A stretch of 64,000 nucleotides of DNA, taken from positions 248,001-312,000 of the forward strand of contig NZ_QOIM01000034.1 in assembly GCF_003323735.1 (NCBI RefSeq), given 5' to 3'. Of the stretch, positions 24,267-31,698 are shown piece by piece. The stretch's first letter is position 1. Each line of letters starts with the position of its first letter. The DNA comes from Streptomyces reniochalinae (GTDB lineage Bacteria; Actinomycetota; Actinomycetes; Streptomycetales; Streptomycetaceae). The position numbers and the translations under genes were made by a program. The notes beneath the pieces were generated by a model. That model was not told where the DNA came from. It did not search any database and saw nothing but the letters and a program-made list of their open reading frames with translations.

Positions 24267-26146
24267 GCGAGGACCGGACCCCGTACGGCGAGCCCCCCAC
24301 GCCCCACCCCGAGGCCGCCCAGCCGCTGCCACCGCAACAGCAGTACGCGTACCCGGAGCAGCCGCAGCCGCAGCCGCACCAGCAACCTCAGCCGCCGCAG
24401 CAGCCGCCACCGTCGTGGCAGGGCGCCTGGCAACAGCAGCCCGGCCGGCAGCAGCCGCCCGAGCACGGCCGGCACGCTCAGCAGTACGACCCGGCCCAGC
24501 AGTACGACCAGCAGCGCCAGTACGACCAGCGCCAGCAGTATGACCAGCGCCAGCAGTACGACCAGCACTGGCAGCAGAGCCGGGCCGAACAGCCGTGGCA
24601 GTCGGAGCAGGCGTGGCAGACCGAACAGCCGTGGCAGCAGCCGGGGCCGCAGGACACGTACCCGGCACCCGGCGGTGATCCGCGCGCCCATGGCGCCTGG
24701 GGCTCCGCCTACGGGGCCCCGCGGGCCTGGGCGCAGCAGTCGTTCGAGCCGACGTACGAGGTGACCCGGATCACCGAACCCGAGCCGCTCCCCGACGAGA
24801 CGGCACCGCCCGCGCAGCCGCTGTCCCACGGCGCCGACGCCACCTTCCAGCTGCCCCGCGTCGTCGACGGGCCGGACGCCCAGCCCCCCTCACCCGGGGG
24901 CTCGCACCCGCAGGCGCCGGGCCGGGCCGTGGCGCGCCGCCAGGCCGGGCCCGCTGCCGCCTCCGCCGGCGCCCCGGGCCCGCTCCCGGACGCGAATCCG
25001 CCCTCGCCACCGGCCCAGGACCCGCCGGGACAGGGCGCGCGCCAGCCGCTTCCCGATCCGTACGCGGACCGGCACTCCGCCGCCACCGGCGCTCCCGGCC
25101 CTCTTCCGCCGGAGCACCACGACCCGTCGCCGCCGATGCCCCAGCCGCAGCCCGCCGCAGCGCAGCCCCAGCCGTACGCACAGCCACAGCCACAGCCGCA
25201 CGCCCCACAACAGCCCTACGCACAGCCGCAGCCCCCCGGGCAGCAGCCCCACGCGCAGCCGCAGCCTCAACCGCAGCCCTTCGGCCAGCCGCCGCAGGCG
25301 GAGCAGGACCGCACCGGGCAGCCGCGGCCCGCTGAGGCCGCCGCCGGAGCCGCGGCCCCTGCGCAGGACTTGCCCGGGGCGCGGCCGCGTACCGGGTCGC
25401 CGATCATCGCCCCCGGCTTCACCCCCGCGGCGGTCACCACGGTGCTGGCGGCGCTGCTGGCGGCCGTGGCCCCGCTGGGCCACGGTGCGCTGGCCGGTGC
25501 CGTGGTGCTGCTCCAGGCGGTGACGGCCGCGGGCTGGTACCGCCTCAACGGGATGTGGCCCGCCCGGCAGGGCATCGCGCTCGCGTTCGTGGCGGGGCTG
25601 ACCGCCGACGTCGGGCTGCTGGTCACGGACGGCCTGGGACTCCGGACGGACGGCGGCTCGGGGAACGCGCCGGCGGTGCTGCTCGCGGCCGCCGGGGTGT
25701 GGTGTCTGCTCTCCCTCGTGCTGCAATTGCGCAACAACTCCAGCCCGGACGAACGTCTGTACGCGGTCACCATGGGTTTCGCCGCGACGGGCCTGACGGT
25801 GCTGGCCGCCGGGTTGATCCCCACCGAGCCCGGGGCGGTCACGGTGGGCGCCGCCGCCGTCGCGGGAGCCGTTCTGCTGCGTGCCGTACCGCTGCCAGGC
25901 CCCGTCTCCGTGCTCCTCGCGGCGGCCGCCGCCGCAGGCGTGGCGGTGGCGGCGTCCCAGCTGAACGGTGTGGAACCGGTCACCGCCGCGCTGCTCGGCC
26001 TGGGCGCCGGGGTGTGCGCACTGGTGGGGCTGCGGGTGGCCAGTTACGACTGGCCCTCCCGCTTCGTCCACATGACGGCGGGCGTGGCGCTGCCCCTCAC
26101 GCTGGCCACCCCCGCCCTGTACCTGCTGGGCCGCACGCTGCTGTGA
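24263..26146 (+). CDS. polytopic membrane protein with a long Gln/Pro-rich N-terminus
   Basis: 627 residues. The first 385 or so are low complexity: glutamine/proline runs (QPQPQPHQQPQPPQQPP), a tandem of QYDQR/QYDQRQ units around 75-105, WQ-rich repeats, then more Pro-Gln. Residues about 390-627 form roughly eight hydrophobic helices, beginning GFTPAAVTTVLAALLAAVAP and ending LATPALYLLGRTLL, with LQLRNNSSPDERLYAV between. No catalytic motif is recognisable. Overlaps the MoaD-like gene by ATGA. The disordered tail may face the cytoplasm and bind partners. The function is not known to me; such proteins are conserved in this position in Streptomyces. Confidence 0.88.
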   Translation: MSEDRTPYGEPPTPHPEAAQPLPPQQQYAYPEQPQPQPHQQPQPPQQPPPSWQGAWQQQPGRQQPPEHGRHAQQYDPAQQYDQQRQYDQRQQYDQRQQYDQHWQQSRAEQPWQSEQAWQTEQPWQQPGPQDTYPAPGGDPRAHGAWGSAYGAPRAWAQQSFEPTYEVTRITEPEPLPDETAPPAQPLSHGADATFQLPRVVDGPDAQPPSPGGSHPQAPGRAVARRQAGPAAASAGAPGPLPDANPPSPPAQDPPGQGARQPLPDPYADRHSAATGAPGPLPPEHHDPSPPMPQPQPAAAQPQPYAQPQPQPHAPQQPYAQPQPPGQQPHAQPQPQPQPFGQPPQAEQDRTGQPRPAEAAAGAAAPAQDLPGARPRTGSPIIAPGFTPAAVTTVLAALLAAVAPLGHGALAGAVVLLQAVTAAGWYRLNGMWPARQGIALAFVAGLTADVGLLVTDGLGLRTDGGSGNAPAVLLAAAGVWCLLSLVLQLRNNSSPDERLYAVTMGFAATGLTVLAAGLIPTEPGAVTVGAAAVAGAVLLRAVPLPGPVSVLLAAAAAAGVAVAASQLNGVEPVTAALLGLGAGVCALVGLRVASYDWPSRFVHMTAGVALPLTLATPALYLLGRTLL

Positions 26147-26264
26147 GCCGGTGCCCCGCGGCGCCGGCCAGGCGCCCGCACGCCCGCTCGCCGCTGCCCG
26201 GAAAGCGCGGGCAGCGGGTTACGCTCGCGCGTAGCCAGCCGACTCATGGGGGATACGGAACGCA

Positions 26265-26981
26265 ATGCGCGCACTACGCATAGGTCTTGTGATCCTGGTG
26301 GTACTCGCCGGGCTCTTCGTGGCCGCCGACCGGATCGCGGTCAACCTCGCCGAGGACGAGGTGGCCAAGAAGCTCAAGGGCGAGCTGGGCTCCGCCTCCT
26401 CAGGCGACCCCGAGGTCTCCATCGAGGGCTTCCCCTTCCTCACCCAGGTCGCCGGCAAGGAGCTGGACAAGGTGACGGCCCAGGTGAAGGGCGTCACCGC
26501 GAAGGCGGGCGGGCGCGAGGTGCGGCTGAGCGAGGTCTCCATGGAGGCCACCGATGTCGCGCTGTCCGACAACTACAGCTCGGCCGTCGCCGACCACGCC
26601 ACCGGCACCGTCCACCTCTCCTACAAGGACCTGTCCAACGCGGCGGACGAGGGCGTGCGCGTCAGCTACGGCGGCAAGAGCAATTCCGGCAAGGACCAGG
26701 TGAAGGTCAGCGCGAGCGTGACCATCCCGCTGGTCGGCAAGACCATCGAGCGCAGCGTCTACAGCACCGTCAGCGTGGCAGGCGGCAAGACGGTGCGGCT
26801 GCACGCGGACGAGGTGCCGGGCTCGAAGATCCCCGGTATCGAGAAGGCGATCCGCGAGAAGATCGACTTCGACCGGACGATAGACAAGCTCCCCGAGGGG
26901 CTGAAGCTCGACAAGGTCGACGCCGACAAGGACGGCGTGGATCTCTCCATGGAGGGCACCGGCGTGCACCTGGCCGGCTGA
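26265..26981 (+). CDS. DUF2993 (LmeA-like) exported lipid-binding protein
   Basis: 238 residues. The signal/anchor LRIGLVILVVLAGLFVAAD is followed by the DUF2993 pattern: DRIAVNLAEDEVAKKL, VSIEGFPFLTQVAGKEL, KVTAQVKGVTAKAGGREV, VHLSYKDLSNA and a last GLKLDKVDADKDGVDLSMEG. The mycobacterial member LmeA binds phosphoinositides and helps lipomannan elongation; these proteins have a tubular lipid-binding fold. No lipobox Cys is present, so it is secreted or membrane-tethered. It follows the polytopic protein after 118 bp and precedes the cysteine leader. Confidence 0.9.
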   Translation: MRALRIGLVILVVLAGLFVAADRIAVNLAEDEVAKKLKGELGSASSGDPEVSIEGFPFLTQVAGKELDKVTAQVKGVTAKAGGREVRLSEVSMEATDVALSDNYSSAVADHATGTVHLSYKDLSNAADEGVRVSYGGKSNSGKDQVKVSASVTIPLVGKTIERSVYSTVSVAGGKTVRLHADEVPGSKIPGIEKAIREKIDFDRTIDKLPEGLKLDKVDADKDGVDLSMEGTGVHLAG

Positions 26982-27153
26982 CCGGCCGGTCACCCGTCCG
27001 GTACCGGGACCCCAGGTCCGGCCCGGTCCCGGAATGCGAGACGCCCGGGTCCGCACAGTAGATGTTTCCGGCCACCGTGCGGCAGCGCGGCGCCGCGCGG
27101 AACCCCCGACGTCCCGAATCGCGGACACAACCGTCTCAGAGTGCGGATCGACG

Positions 27154-27183
27154 GTGACACGGGCCCTCCGTCGTCCTTACGAT
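27154..27183 (+). promoter_or_regulatory. promoter of the sulfurtransferase leader transcript
   Basis: GTGACA at 27154-27159 and TACGAT at 27178-27183 are 18 bp apart, a good housekeeping-sigma promoter. Seven bases later is the ATG of the short leader peptide, so the transcript is expected to be leaderless or nearly so. Confidence 0.65.
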
Positions 27184-27190
27184 CGAGCGC

Positions 27191-27274
27191 ATGAAGCGAC
27201 AGGCGGACCTCACGAAGCGCCGGGCAGTGGACCTGTGCCGCATCGCCGCCATGCTCTGTCGCGGCTCCCGCTGA
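27191..27274 (+). CDS. cysteine-rich leader peptide upstream of the sulfurtransferase gene
   Basis: A 27-codon frame starting seven bases after a -10 box. The peptide begins MKRQADLTKRRAVD and ends LCRIAAMLCRGSR, with two cysteines spaced seven apart in its last third. Actinomycete leader peptides of this type, located before sulfur-assimilation genes, are known to couple cysteine-tRNA supply to expression of the downstream gene: ribosomes stall at the Cys codons when cysteine is low. Its stop lies 271 bp before the CysA start. That interval is C-rich with no obvious classic terminator, so the exact mechanism (attenuation or RNA access) is open. Confidence 0.85.
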   Translation: MKRQADLTKRRAVDLCRIAAMLCRGSR

Positions 27275-27545
27275 CCCGCCGGCCGTCCGCTCCCAGCCGA
27301 CGCCGCGCACGGCAGCGCACCAGGCGCCCCCGCGCACGCCCGCCCACCGGCAGCAGGGCTGTCCCGGCACCTCCCGCCTCCCCGCGGGCGCCGTATCCCG
27401 CACCCCGCTCCGGCAGTGGCACCGGCACCGTTCCCTCCCGCGGTCCTCGCGGCTCCCGCCGCGGACGGGGAAGGACCCGCGCCTCGCGCCCACGTACGCC
27501 CCACTCACCCTCCGCCGCACCCACCCACCCAAGAGGAGAGACAGC

Positions 27546-28382
27546 ATGAGCCGCAGCGACGTACTGGTCGACGCCGAGTGGGTCGAGGCCCACATCGACG
27601 ACCCGAAGGTGGTCCTCGTCGAGGTGGACGAGGACACCTCGGCCTACGACAAGAACCACATCAAGAACGCCGTCCGCATCGACTGGAAGCAGGACCTCCA
27701 GGACCCGGTGCGCCGCGACTTCGTCGACCAGGAGGGCTTCGAGAAGCTCCTGTCGGCCAAGGGCATCGCGAACGACGACACCGTCGTCCTCTACGGCGGC
27801 AACAACAACTGGTTCGCCGCCTACGCCTACTGGTACTTCAAGCTCTACGGCCACGGGGACGTCAAGCTCCTGGACGGCGGCCGCAAGAAGTGGGAGCTGG
27901 ACTCCCGCGACCTGGTCGCCGAGGTCCCCGAGCGTCCGGCCACCGACTACAAGGCCAAGCCGCAGGACACCTCCATCCGCGCCTTCCGCGACGAGGTCGT
28001 CGACGCCATCGGCACCAAGAACCTGGTCGACGTGCGCTCCCCCGACGAGTTCAGCGGCAAGCTGCTGGCCCCCGCCCACCTGCCGCAGGAGCAGTCGCAG
28101 CGCGCCGGACACGTGCCCAGCGCCCGCAACATCCCCTGGTCCAAGTCGGCCAACGACGACGGCACCTTCAAGTCCGACGACGAGCTCACCGAGCTCTACC
28201 AGGGCGAGGGCGTCGACCTGGGCACGGACACCATCGCCTACTGCCGCATCGGCGAGCGCTCCGCCCACACCTGGTTCGTGCTGCACGAGCTGCTGGGCCA
28301 GGAGAACGTCAAGAACTACGACGGCTCCTGGACCGAGTACGGCTCCCTCGTCGGCGTGCCCGTCGAGCTGGGCTCGAACTGA
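27546..28382 (+). CDS. cysA: thiosulfate sulfurtransferase, tandem rhodanese
   Basis: 278 residues, ATG behind AGGAGAGA. Two rhodanese domains: the first, inactive one has HIKNAVRIDWKQDLQDP and DTVVLYGGNNNWFA; the second has VDVRSPDEFSG, RAGHVPSARNIPW and the active loop YCRIGERSAHTW with catalytic Cys at 233, the number reported for the M. tuberculosis CysA2/A3 proteins. It transfers sulfur from thiosulfate or 3-mercaptopyruvate to an acceptor. The DUF1416 gene starts 41 bp after its stop, a pairing conserved across actinomycetes. The cysteine leader peptide at 27191 probably controls both. Confidence 0.95.
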   Translation: MSRSDVLVDAEWVEAHIDDPKVVLVEVDEDTSAYDKNHIKNAVRIDWKQDLQDPVRRDFVDQEGFEKLLSAKGIANDDTVVLYGGNNNWFAAYAYWYFKLYGHGDVKLLDGGRKKWELDSRDLVAEVPERPATDYKAKPQDTSIRAFRDEVVDAIGTKNLVDVRSPDEFSGKLLAPAHLPQEQSQRAGHVPSARNIPWSKSANDDGTFKSDDELTELYQGEGVDLGTDTIAYCRIGERSAHTWFVLHELLGQENVKNYDGSWTEYGSLVGVPVELGSN

Positions 28383-28423
28383 CCCTGCGCCCCTTCCGCG
28401 AACCACTCCAGGGAGAACCCACC

Positions 28424-28711
28424 ATGTGCGGAGCACAGTCAGGCGGCCCGGACGCCGCCGGCGCCAAGCCCGGCGAGACGACGATCCAGGGCAGCGTCAC
28501 CCGCGACGGCGAACCCGTGACCGGGTACGTACGGCTGCTCGACTCCACCGGGGAGTTCACCGCGGAGGTACCGACCTCCGCCACCGGCCAGTTCCGCTTC
28601 TACGCCGCCGAGGGCACGTGGACCGTCCGCGCCCTGGTGCCCGGCGGCACGGCCGACCGCACCGTCATCGCCCAGACGGGCAACCTGTCCGAGGTCACCA
28701 TCGCGGTGTGA
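28424..28711 (+). CDS. DUF1416 protein (SseC-like partner of CysA)
   Basis: 95 residues, ATG behind GGGAGA. It starts MCGAQSGGPDAAGAKPGETT, with the conserved Cys at position 2, and continues with a transthyretin-like beta fold: IQGSVTRDGEPVTGYVRLLD, GEFTAEVPTSATGQFRFY, TWTVRALVPGG. The mycobacterial counterpart SseC is always beside cysA2/cysA3. The N-terminal Cys could accept sulfur from the rhodanese, but that is inference. A strong hairpin follows at 28720-28749. Confidence 0.92.
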   Translation: MCGAQSGGPDAAGAKPGETTIQGSVTRDGEPVTGYVRLLDSTGEFTAEVPTSATGQFRFYAAEGTWTVRALVPGGTADRTVIAQTGNLSEVTIAV

Positions 28712-28719
28712 CCCCCCCC

Positions 28720-28749
28720 GGTGGGCGCCCTCCACTGGGGGCGCCCACC
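28720..28749. terminator. terminator after the sulfurtransferase operon
   Basis: Perfect 11-bp arms GGTGGGCGCCC (28720-28730) and its complement (28739-28749) with an 8-nt loop, immediately after the DUF1416 stop and preceded by a run of eight C residues. It separates this operon from the DsrE-like gene. Confidence 0.85.
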
Positions 28750-28781
28750 GCTGAGGGGCGCCCGCGGTGGAGGGCTGCCCG

Positions 28782-28787
28782 TAGGCT
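28782..28787 (+). promoter_or_regulatory. -10 box of a leaderless promoter
   Basis: TAGGCT lies seven bases before the ATG of the DsrE-like gene at 28795, directly after the terminator hairpin, with no ribosome site between. Confidence 0.6.
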
Positions 28788-28794
28788 GGAAGCC

Positions 28795-29166
28795 ATGGCA
28801 ACCCGCAGCACGCTCGTCATCAAGGTCACCGCGGGGGCTGACGCCCCCGAGAGGTGTTCGCAGGCGTTCACCGTGGCCTCCGTGGCTGCGGCGAGCGGCA
28901 CCCGAGTCAGCCTGTGGCTGACCGGCGAGTCCGCGTGGTTCGCCCTCCCGGGCCGCGCCGCCGAGTTCGAGCTGCCGCACGCGGCTCCGCTGCCCGACCT
29001 CATGGAGGCCGTTCTGGCGAGCGGGGGAGGGATCACCCTGTGCACCCAGTGCGCGGCCCGCAGGGGCATCGAGGAGAAGGACGTCGCCGAGGGCGTCCGC
29101 ATCGCCGGTGCGCAGGTCTTCGTCAGCGAGATCATGCCGGAGGGCGTGCAGGCCCTCGTCTACTGA
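28795..29166 (+). CDS. DsrE-family sulfur-relay-like protein
   Basis: 123 residues. The pattern TLVIKVTAGADAPERCSQAF, FTVASVAAASGTRVSLWLTG, ESAWFALPG, ASGGGITLCTQCAARRGIEE and RIAGAQVFVSEIMP matches DsrE/peroxiredoxin-like proteins. Cysteines in TLCTQCAARRG are where DsrE and TusD carry the persulfide Cys. It likely binds or passes on sulfane sulfur. Its own -10 sits seven bases upstream, so it is transcribed separately from the sulfurtransferase operon. Confidence 0.88.
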   Translation: MATRSTLVIKVTAGADAPERCSQAFTVASVAAASGTRVSLWLTGESAWFALPGRAAEFELPHAAPLPDLMEAVLASGGGITLCTQCAARRGIEEKDVAEGVRIAGAQVFVSEIMPEGVQALVY

Positions 29167-29272
29167 GCCCCACCCCCTGCCCGTACCCCGGCGGCCCCCT
29201 CGGGAGGCCGCCCCGCGCGCCGGCGACTAGACTCGGCCAGGTCCCAGAACACCGCCCAAGGAGAGCCGCCCC

Positions 29273-29374
29273 GTGCTTGAGGCATTCTTCACCGCCCTGA
29301 TGGTCCTGGTCTGCATCGGCACCGTGGCCTTCGCCGGGCTGACCTTCAAGAAGCTGTACCAGGGTCAGCGCTGA
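29273..29374 (+). CDS. 33-residue single-pass membrane protein
   Basis: GTG start behind AAGGAGAG, seven bases apart. The peptide is LEAFFTALMVLVCIGTVAFAGLTFKKLYQGQR preceded by the initiator: one hydrophobic helix and a basic tail (KKLYQGQR). A TAGACT -10 lies at 29228-29233. The good ribosome site, promoter and topology support a real small gene. A small protein in this position before nitrobindin is, from memory, conserved in Streptomyces. Function is unknown. Confidence 0.75.
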   Translation: MLEAFFTALMVLVCIGTVAFAGLTFKKLYQGQR

Positions 29375-29421
29375 GCGCGGCCCACAGCTGACCCGGACCT
29401 TCGAGACGACTTGAGCGCATC

Positions 29422-30000
29422 ATGATCGAGATTCCGTCCGACCTGCACCCGGACCTCGTCCCCCTCGCCTTCCTGCTCGGCAACTGGACAGGGGCGGGAG
29501 TCGCCGCCCTCGACGAGAACCAGGGCGAGGGCGAGAAGAAGTGCAACTTCGGGCAGGAGGTCACCTTCACCCACGACGGGCGTGACTTCCTGGAGTACTT
29601 CTCGCACACCTGGGAGCTGGACGCCGAGGGCAAGAAGGTCCGCCCGCTGGAGACCGAGACGGGGTACTGGCGGATCGACAAGGACCGCAAGGTCGAGGTC
29701 GTGATGATCCGCGACCAGGGCATCGCGGAGGTCTGGTACGGGGAGCTGGCCGACAAGAAGCCGCAGATCGACCTGGCGACGGACGCGGTGGCGCGCACCG
29801 AGGCGGCGGGCGAGTACAGCGGCGGGAAGCGGCTGTACGGCTATGTGAACGGCGACCTGATGTGGGTGGGCGAGAAGGCCACACCGCAGACGCCGCTGCA
29901 CCCCTACATGTCGGCGCAGCTGAAGAAGGTCGTCGACCCCAAGGAGTGGGCGAAGGACGTCGTGGATCTGCCGGACGACGGTATCGCGTTCTTCCGCTGA
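29422..30000 (+). CDS. nitrobindin-like heme-binding beta-barrel protein
   Basis: 192 residues. The nitrobindin signature GxWxGxG appears as GNWTGAG (20-26), followed by strands ending in CNFGQEVTFTHDGRDFLEYF, ETGYWRIDKDRKVEVVMIR and GKRLYGYVNGDLMW. The proximal heme ligand is probably the His near 160 in PLHPYMSAQLKKV. Nitrobindins bind ferric heme and scavenge or isomerise peroxynitrite and NO. No signal peptide; cytoplasmic. A strong terminator hairpin follows at 30082-30118. Confidence 0.93.
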   Translation: MIEIPSDLHPDLVPLAFLLGNWTGAGVAALDENQGEGEKKCNFGQEVTFTHDGRDFLEYFSHTWELDAEGKKVRPLETETGYWRIDKDRKVEVVMIRDQGIAEVWYGELADKKPQIDLATDAVARTEAAGEYSGGKRLYGYVNGDLMWVGEKATPQTPLHPYMSAQLKKVVDPKEWAKDVVDLPDDGIAFFR

Positions 30001-30349
30001 GGGCAGCGGCCCGCGGACAGGTACCGCGTCACAGTGCGGCACCAGGCGTCTCAGCGGTGTCACGATTGTGAAAGCTGTGCAAGAGCCGCTTTCCGGTCAG
30101 TAGCCGGAAAGCGGCTCTTCGGCTTCTCCGGGATCTTTCCCCACCGGCATCCGGGCAGGTCACAGGCGGGTGTCGCACGCTACCGGGCGGTCGGTTCACC
30201 GTCCGCGAGCGGGACTAATGCGTACCCCCGAGTGATAAGAATGGCGTTAATCCATTCACCGGCACGGGTTCCGGCGGCCCTCAGCGCGTGCGTTCCCGCA
30301 CGCTGCCGCCGCCGCGCCCGGCTGTCCTAACGGGGAAAAGGCTCTTTCT
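30001..30349. other. 349-bp intergenic region before the LAETG protein
   Basis: It contains the terminator at 30082-30118, then AT-richer sequence including TAATGCG, GATAAGAATGGCG and TTAATCCATTCACC at 30216-30261 that probably holds the promoter of the surface-protein gene, and a C-rich leader. No small gene is evident. Confidence 0.55.
30082..30118. terminator. terminator after the nitrobindin gene
   Basis: Perfect 15-bp arms at 30082-30096 and 30104-30118 (AGAGCCGCTTTCCGG and complement) with a 7-nt loop, followed by a short T/C-rich tail (TCGGCTTC). Confidence 0.9.
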
Positions 30350-31159
30350 GTGAATCGTTCCCGCATCACCTCCGCCGCCGCCACCGTCGCCCTCCTCGGC
30401 GGCCTGGCCGCCACCCAGGTGGCCACCGCGGCCGGCGCGTTCGCTTACGACAGCGGCGCCGAGCTGAACGTCGGCCTCACGTCGGGCATCCTCTACGACA
30501 AGAACTCCGGCAAGGTCCTCGGCGACGGCATCGGCGGCAACTTCGGCAACCACGGGCCCGAGGCCGCCAAGGCCACCGTCACGGTGACCGCCGTCAAGAA
30601 CGTCACCTTCACGGCCGAGCCCAAGGTCGACAAGGGCACCGTGAAGTCCTGGAGCGCCAAGAAGGTCGTCATCGAGGCGAACCTGGCCGCCGACGGCGAC
30701 GCCCTGGAGAACATGGACCTCCCGGCCAGCCTCTCCGGCACGAAGCAGACGCTGCGCGCCGAGATCAAGGGCGACAAGACCGACCCCGACACCAGCAACA
30801 ACAGCGTCACCCAGACCTACAGCGTCGACGCGACCAAGCCCAAGCCGACCGAGAAGCCCACCCAGAAGCCGACTCAGAAGCCGACGGACGAGCCGAGCGA
30901 GAAGCCGTCAGAGAAGCCCACCCAGAAGCCCACCCAGAAGCCGTCGCAAAAGCCCGGCGACGACCCCTCGGACGACGCCAACACCCCGGCCCCCGCCGGT
31001 GGTACGGACAAGGGCAGCGGCTCGGGCGGCGGCGACCTGGCCGAGACCGGTGGCGGCTCCGACACCCCGCTGCTCGCCGGCGGCGCGGGCGCCCTCGTCG
31101 TGATCGGCGGCGCGGCCGTGTTCCTGGCCAAGCGGAAGAAGACCGCAGGACAGAACTGA
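30350..31159 (+). CDS. LAETG-anchored cell-surface protein
   Basis: 269 residues; GTG start. The signal peptide NRSRITSAAATVALLGGLAA ends near TAAGAFA, then an immunoglobulin-like body of about 135 residues (GILYDKNSGKVLGDGIGGNF, VTVTAVKNVTFTAEPKVD, DTSNNSVTQTYSV), then a wall-spanning tail of KPTEKPTQKPT/EKPSEKPT repeats. The C-terminus is a class E sortase signal: LAETG, a hydrophobic helix (LLAGGAGALVVIGGAAVFLA) and KRKK. It should be attached to peptidoglycan like chaplins' carriers and other LAXTG proteins. The ligand is unknown. Unusual here for being lysine-rich. Confidence 0.93.
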   Translation: MNRSRITSAAATVALLGGLAATQVATAAGAFAYDSGAELNVGLTSGILYDKNSGKVLGDGIGGNFGNHGPEAAKATVTVTAVKNVTFTAEPKVDKGTVKSWSAKKVVIEANLAADGDALENMDLPASLSGTKQTLRAEIKGDKTDPDTSNNSVTQTYSVDATKPKPTEKPTQKPTQKPTDEPSEKPSEKPTQKPTQKPSQKPGDDPSDDANTPAPAGGTDKGSGSGGGDLAETGGGSDTPLLAGGAGALVVIGGAAVFLAKRKKTAGQN

Positions 31160-31229
31160 TTCCGCGGCTCACTCTCTTCCGGTGGGGCGGGTCCGGGTGC
31201 CACGGGGGCACCCGGGCCCGCGCCGCTTC

Positions 31230-31235
31230 TACACT
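31230..31235 (+). promoter_or_regulatory. -10 box of a leaderless promoter for nur
   Basis: TACACT is seven bases from the GTG of nur at 31243; no ribosome site intervenes. Confidence 0.6.
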
Positions 31236-31242
31236 GGACCTC

Positions 31243-31689
31243 GTGGCTATCACCGACTGGCAGAGCGATCTTCGGGCGCGCGGATACCGGCTCACCCCGC
31301 AGCGCCAGCTCGTGCTGGAGGCCGTGGACAAACTGGAGCACTCCACTCCGGACGACATCCTCGCCGAGGTCCGCCGCACGGCGGGCAGCGTCAACATCTC
31401 GACGGTCTACCGCACCCTGGAGCTCCTGGAGGAGCTGGGCCTGGTCTCCCACGCCCACCTCGGCCACGGCGCCCCCACCTACCACCTGGCCGACCGGCAC
31501 CACCACATGCACCTGGTGTGCCGGGACTGCACGGACGTGATCGAGGCCGATCTGTCCGAGGCCGAGCCCTTCACCGCCCGGCTGCGCGAGCGCTTCGGTT
31601 TCGACACCGACATGAAGCACTTCGCGATCTTCGGGCGGTGCGCCACGTGCCGGGCGAAGGCCGAGGAGAGCGGGGAAGGACCGTCGTAG
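31243..31689 (+). CDS. nur: nickel-responsive Fur-family regulator Nur
   Basis: 148 residues. A winged-helix DNA-binding half (RGYRLTPQRQLVLEAV, NISTVYRTLELLEELG) and a metal-binding half. The residues reported for S. coelicolor Nur are at identical positions: His33, His86, His88 and His90 (M-site) and His70, His72, His126 (nickel site), so this is Nur rather than Fur, Zur or PerR/CatR. A CxxC pair in RDC and GRCATCRA is kept. Nur with Ni(II) represses sodF and the nik uptake genes, switching superoxide dismutase from Fe to Ni. Its stop codon lies inside the -10 of the next gene. Confidence 0.95.
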   Translation: MAITDWQSDLRARGYRLTPQRQLVLEAVDKLEHSTPDDILAEVRRTAGSVNISTVYRTLELLEELGLVSHAHLGHGAPTYHLADRHHHMHLVCRDCTDVIEADLSEAEPFTARLRERFGFDTDMKHFAIFGRCATCRAKAEESGEGPS

Positions 31690-31692
31690 GCT
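31687..31692 (+). promoter_or_regulatory. -10 box of a leaderless promoter, overlapping the nur stop codon
   Basis: TAGGCT includes the nur TAG stop and is six bases from the ATG of the YgfZ-like gene at 31699. The downstream gene can thus be expressed independently of nur. Confidence 0.6.
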
Positions 31693-31698
31693 GGGCGT

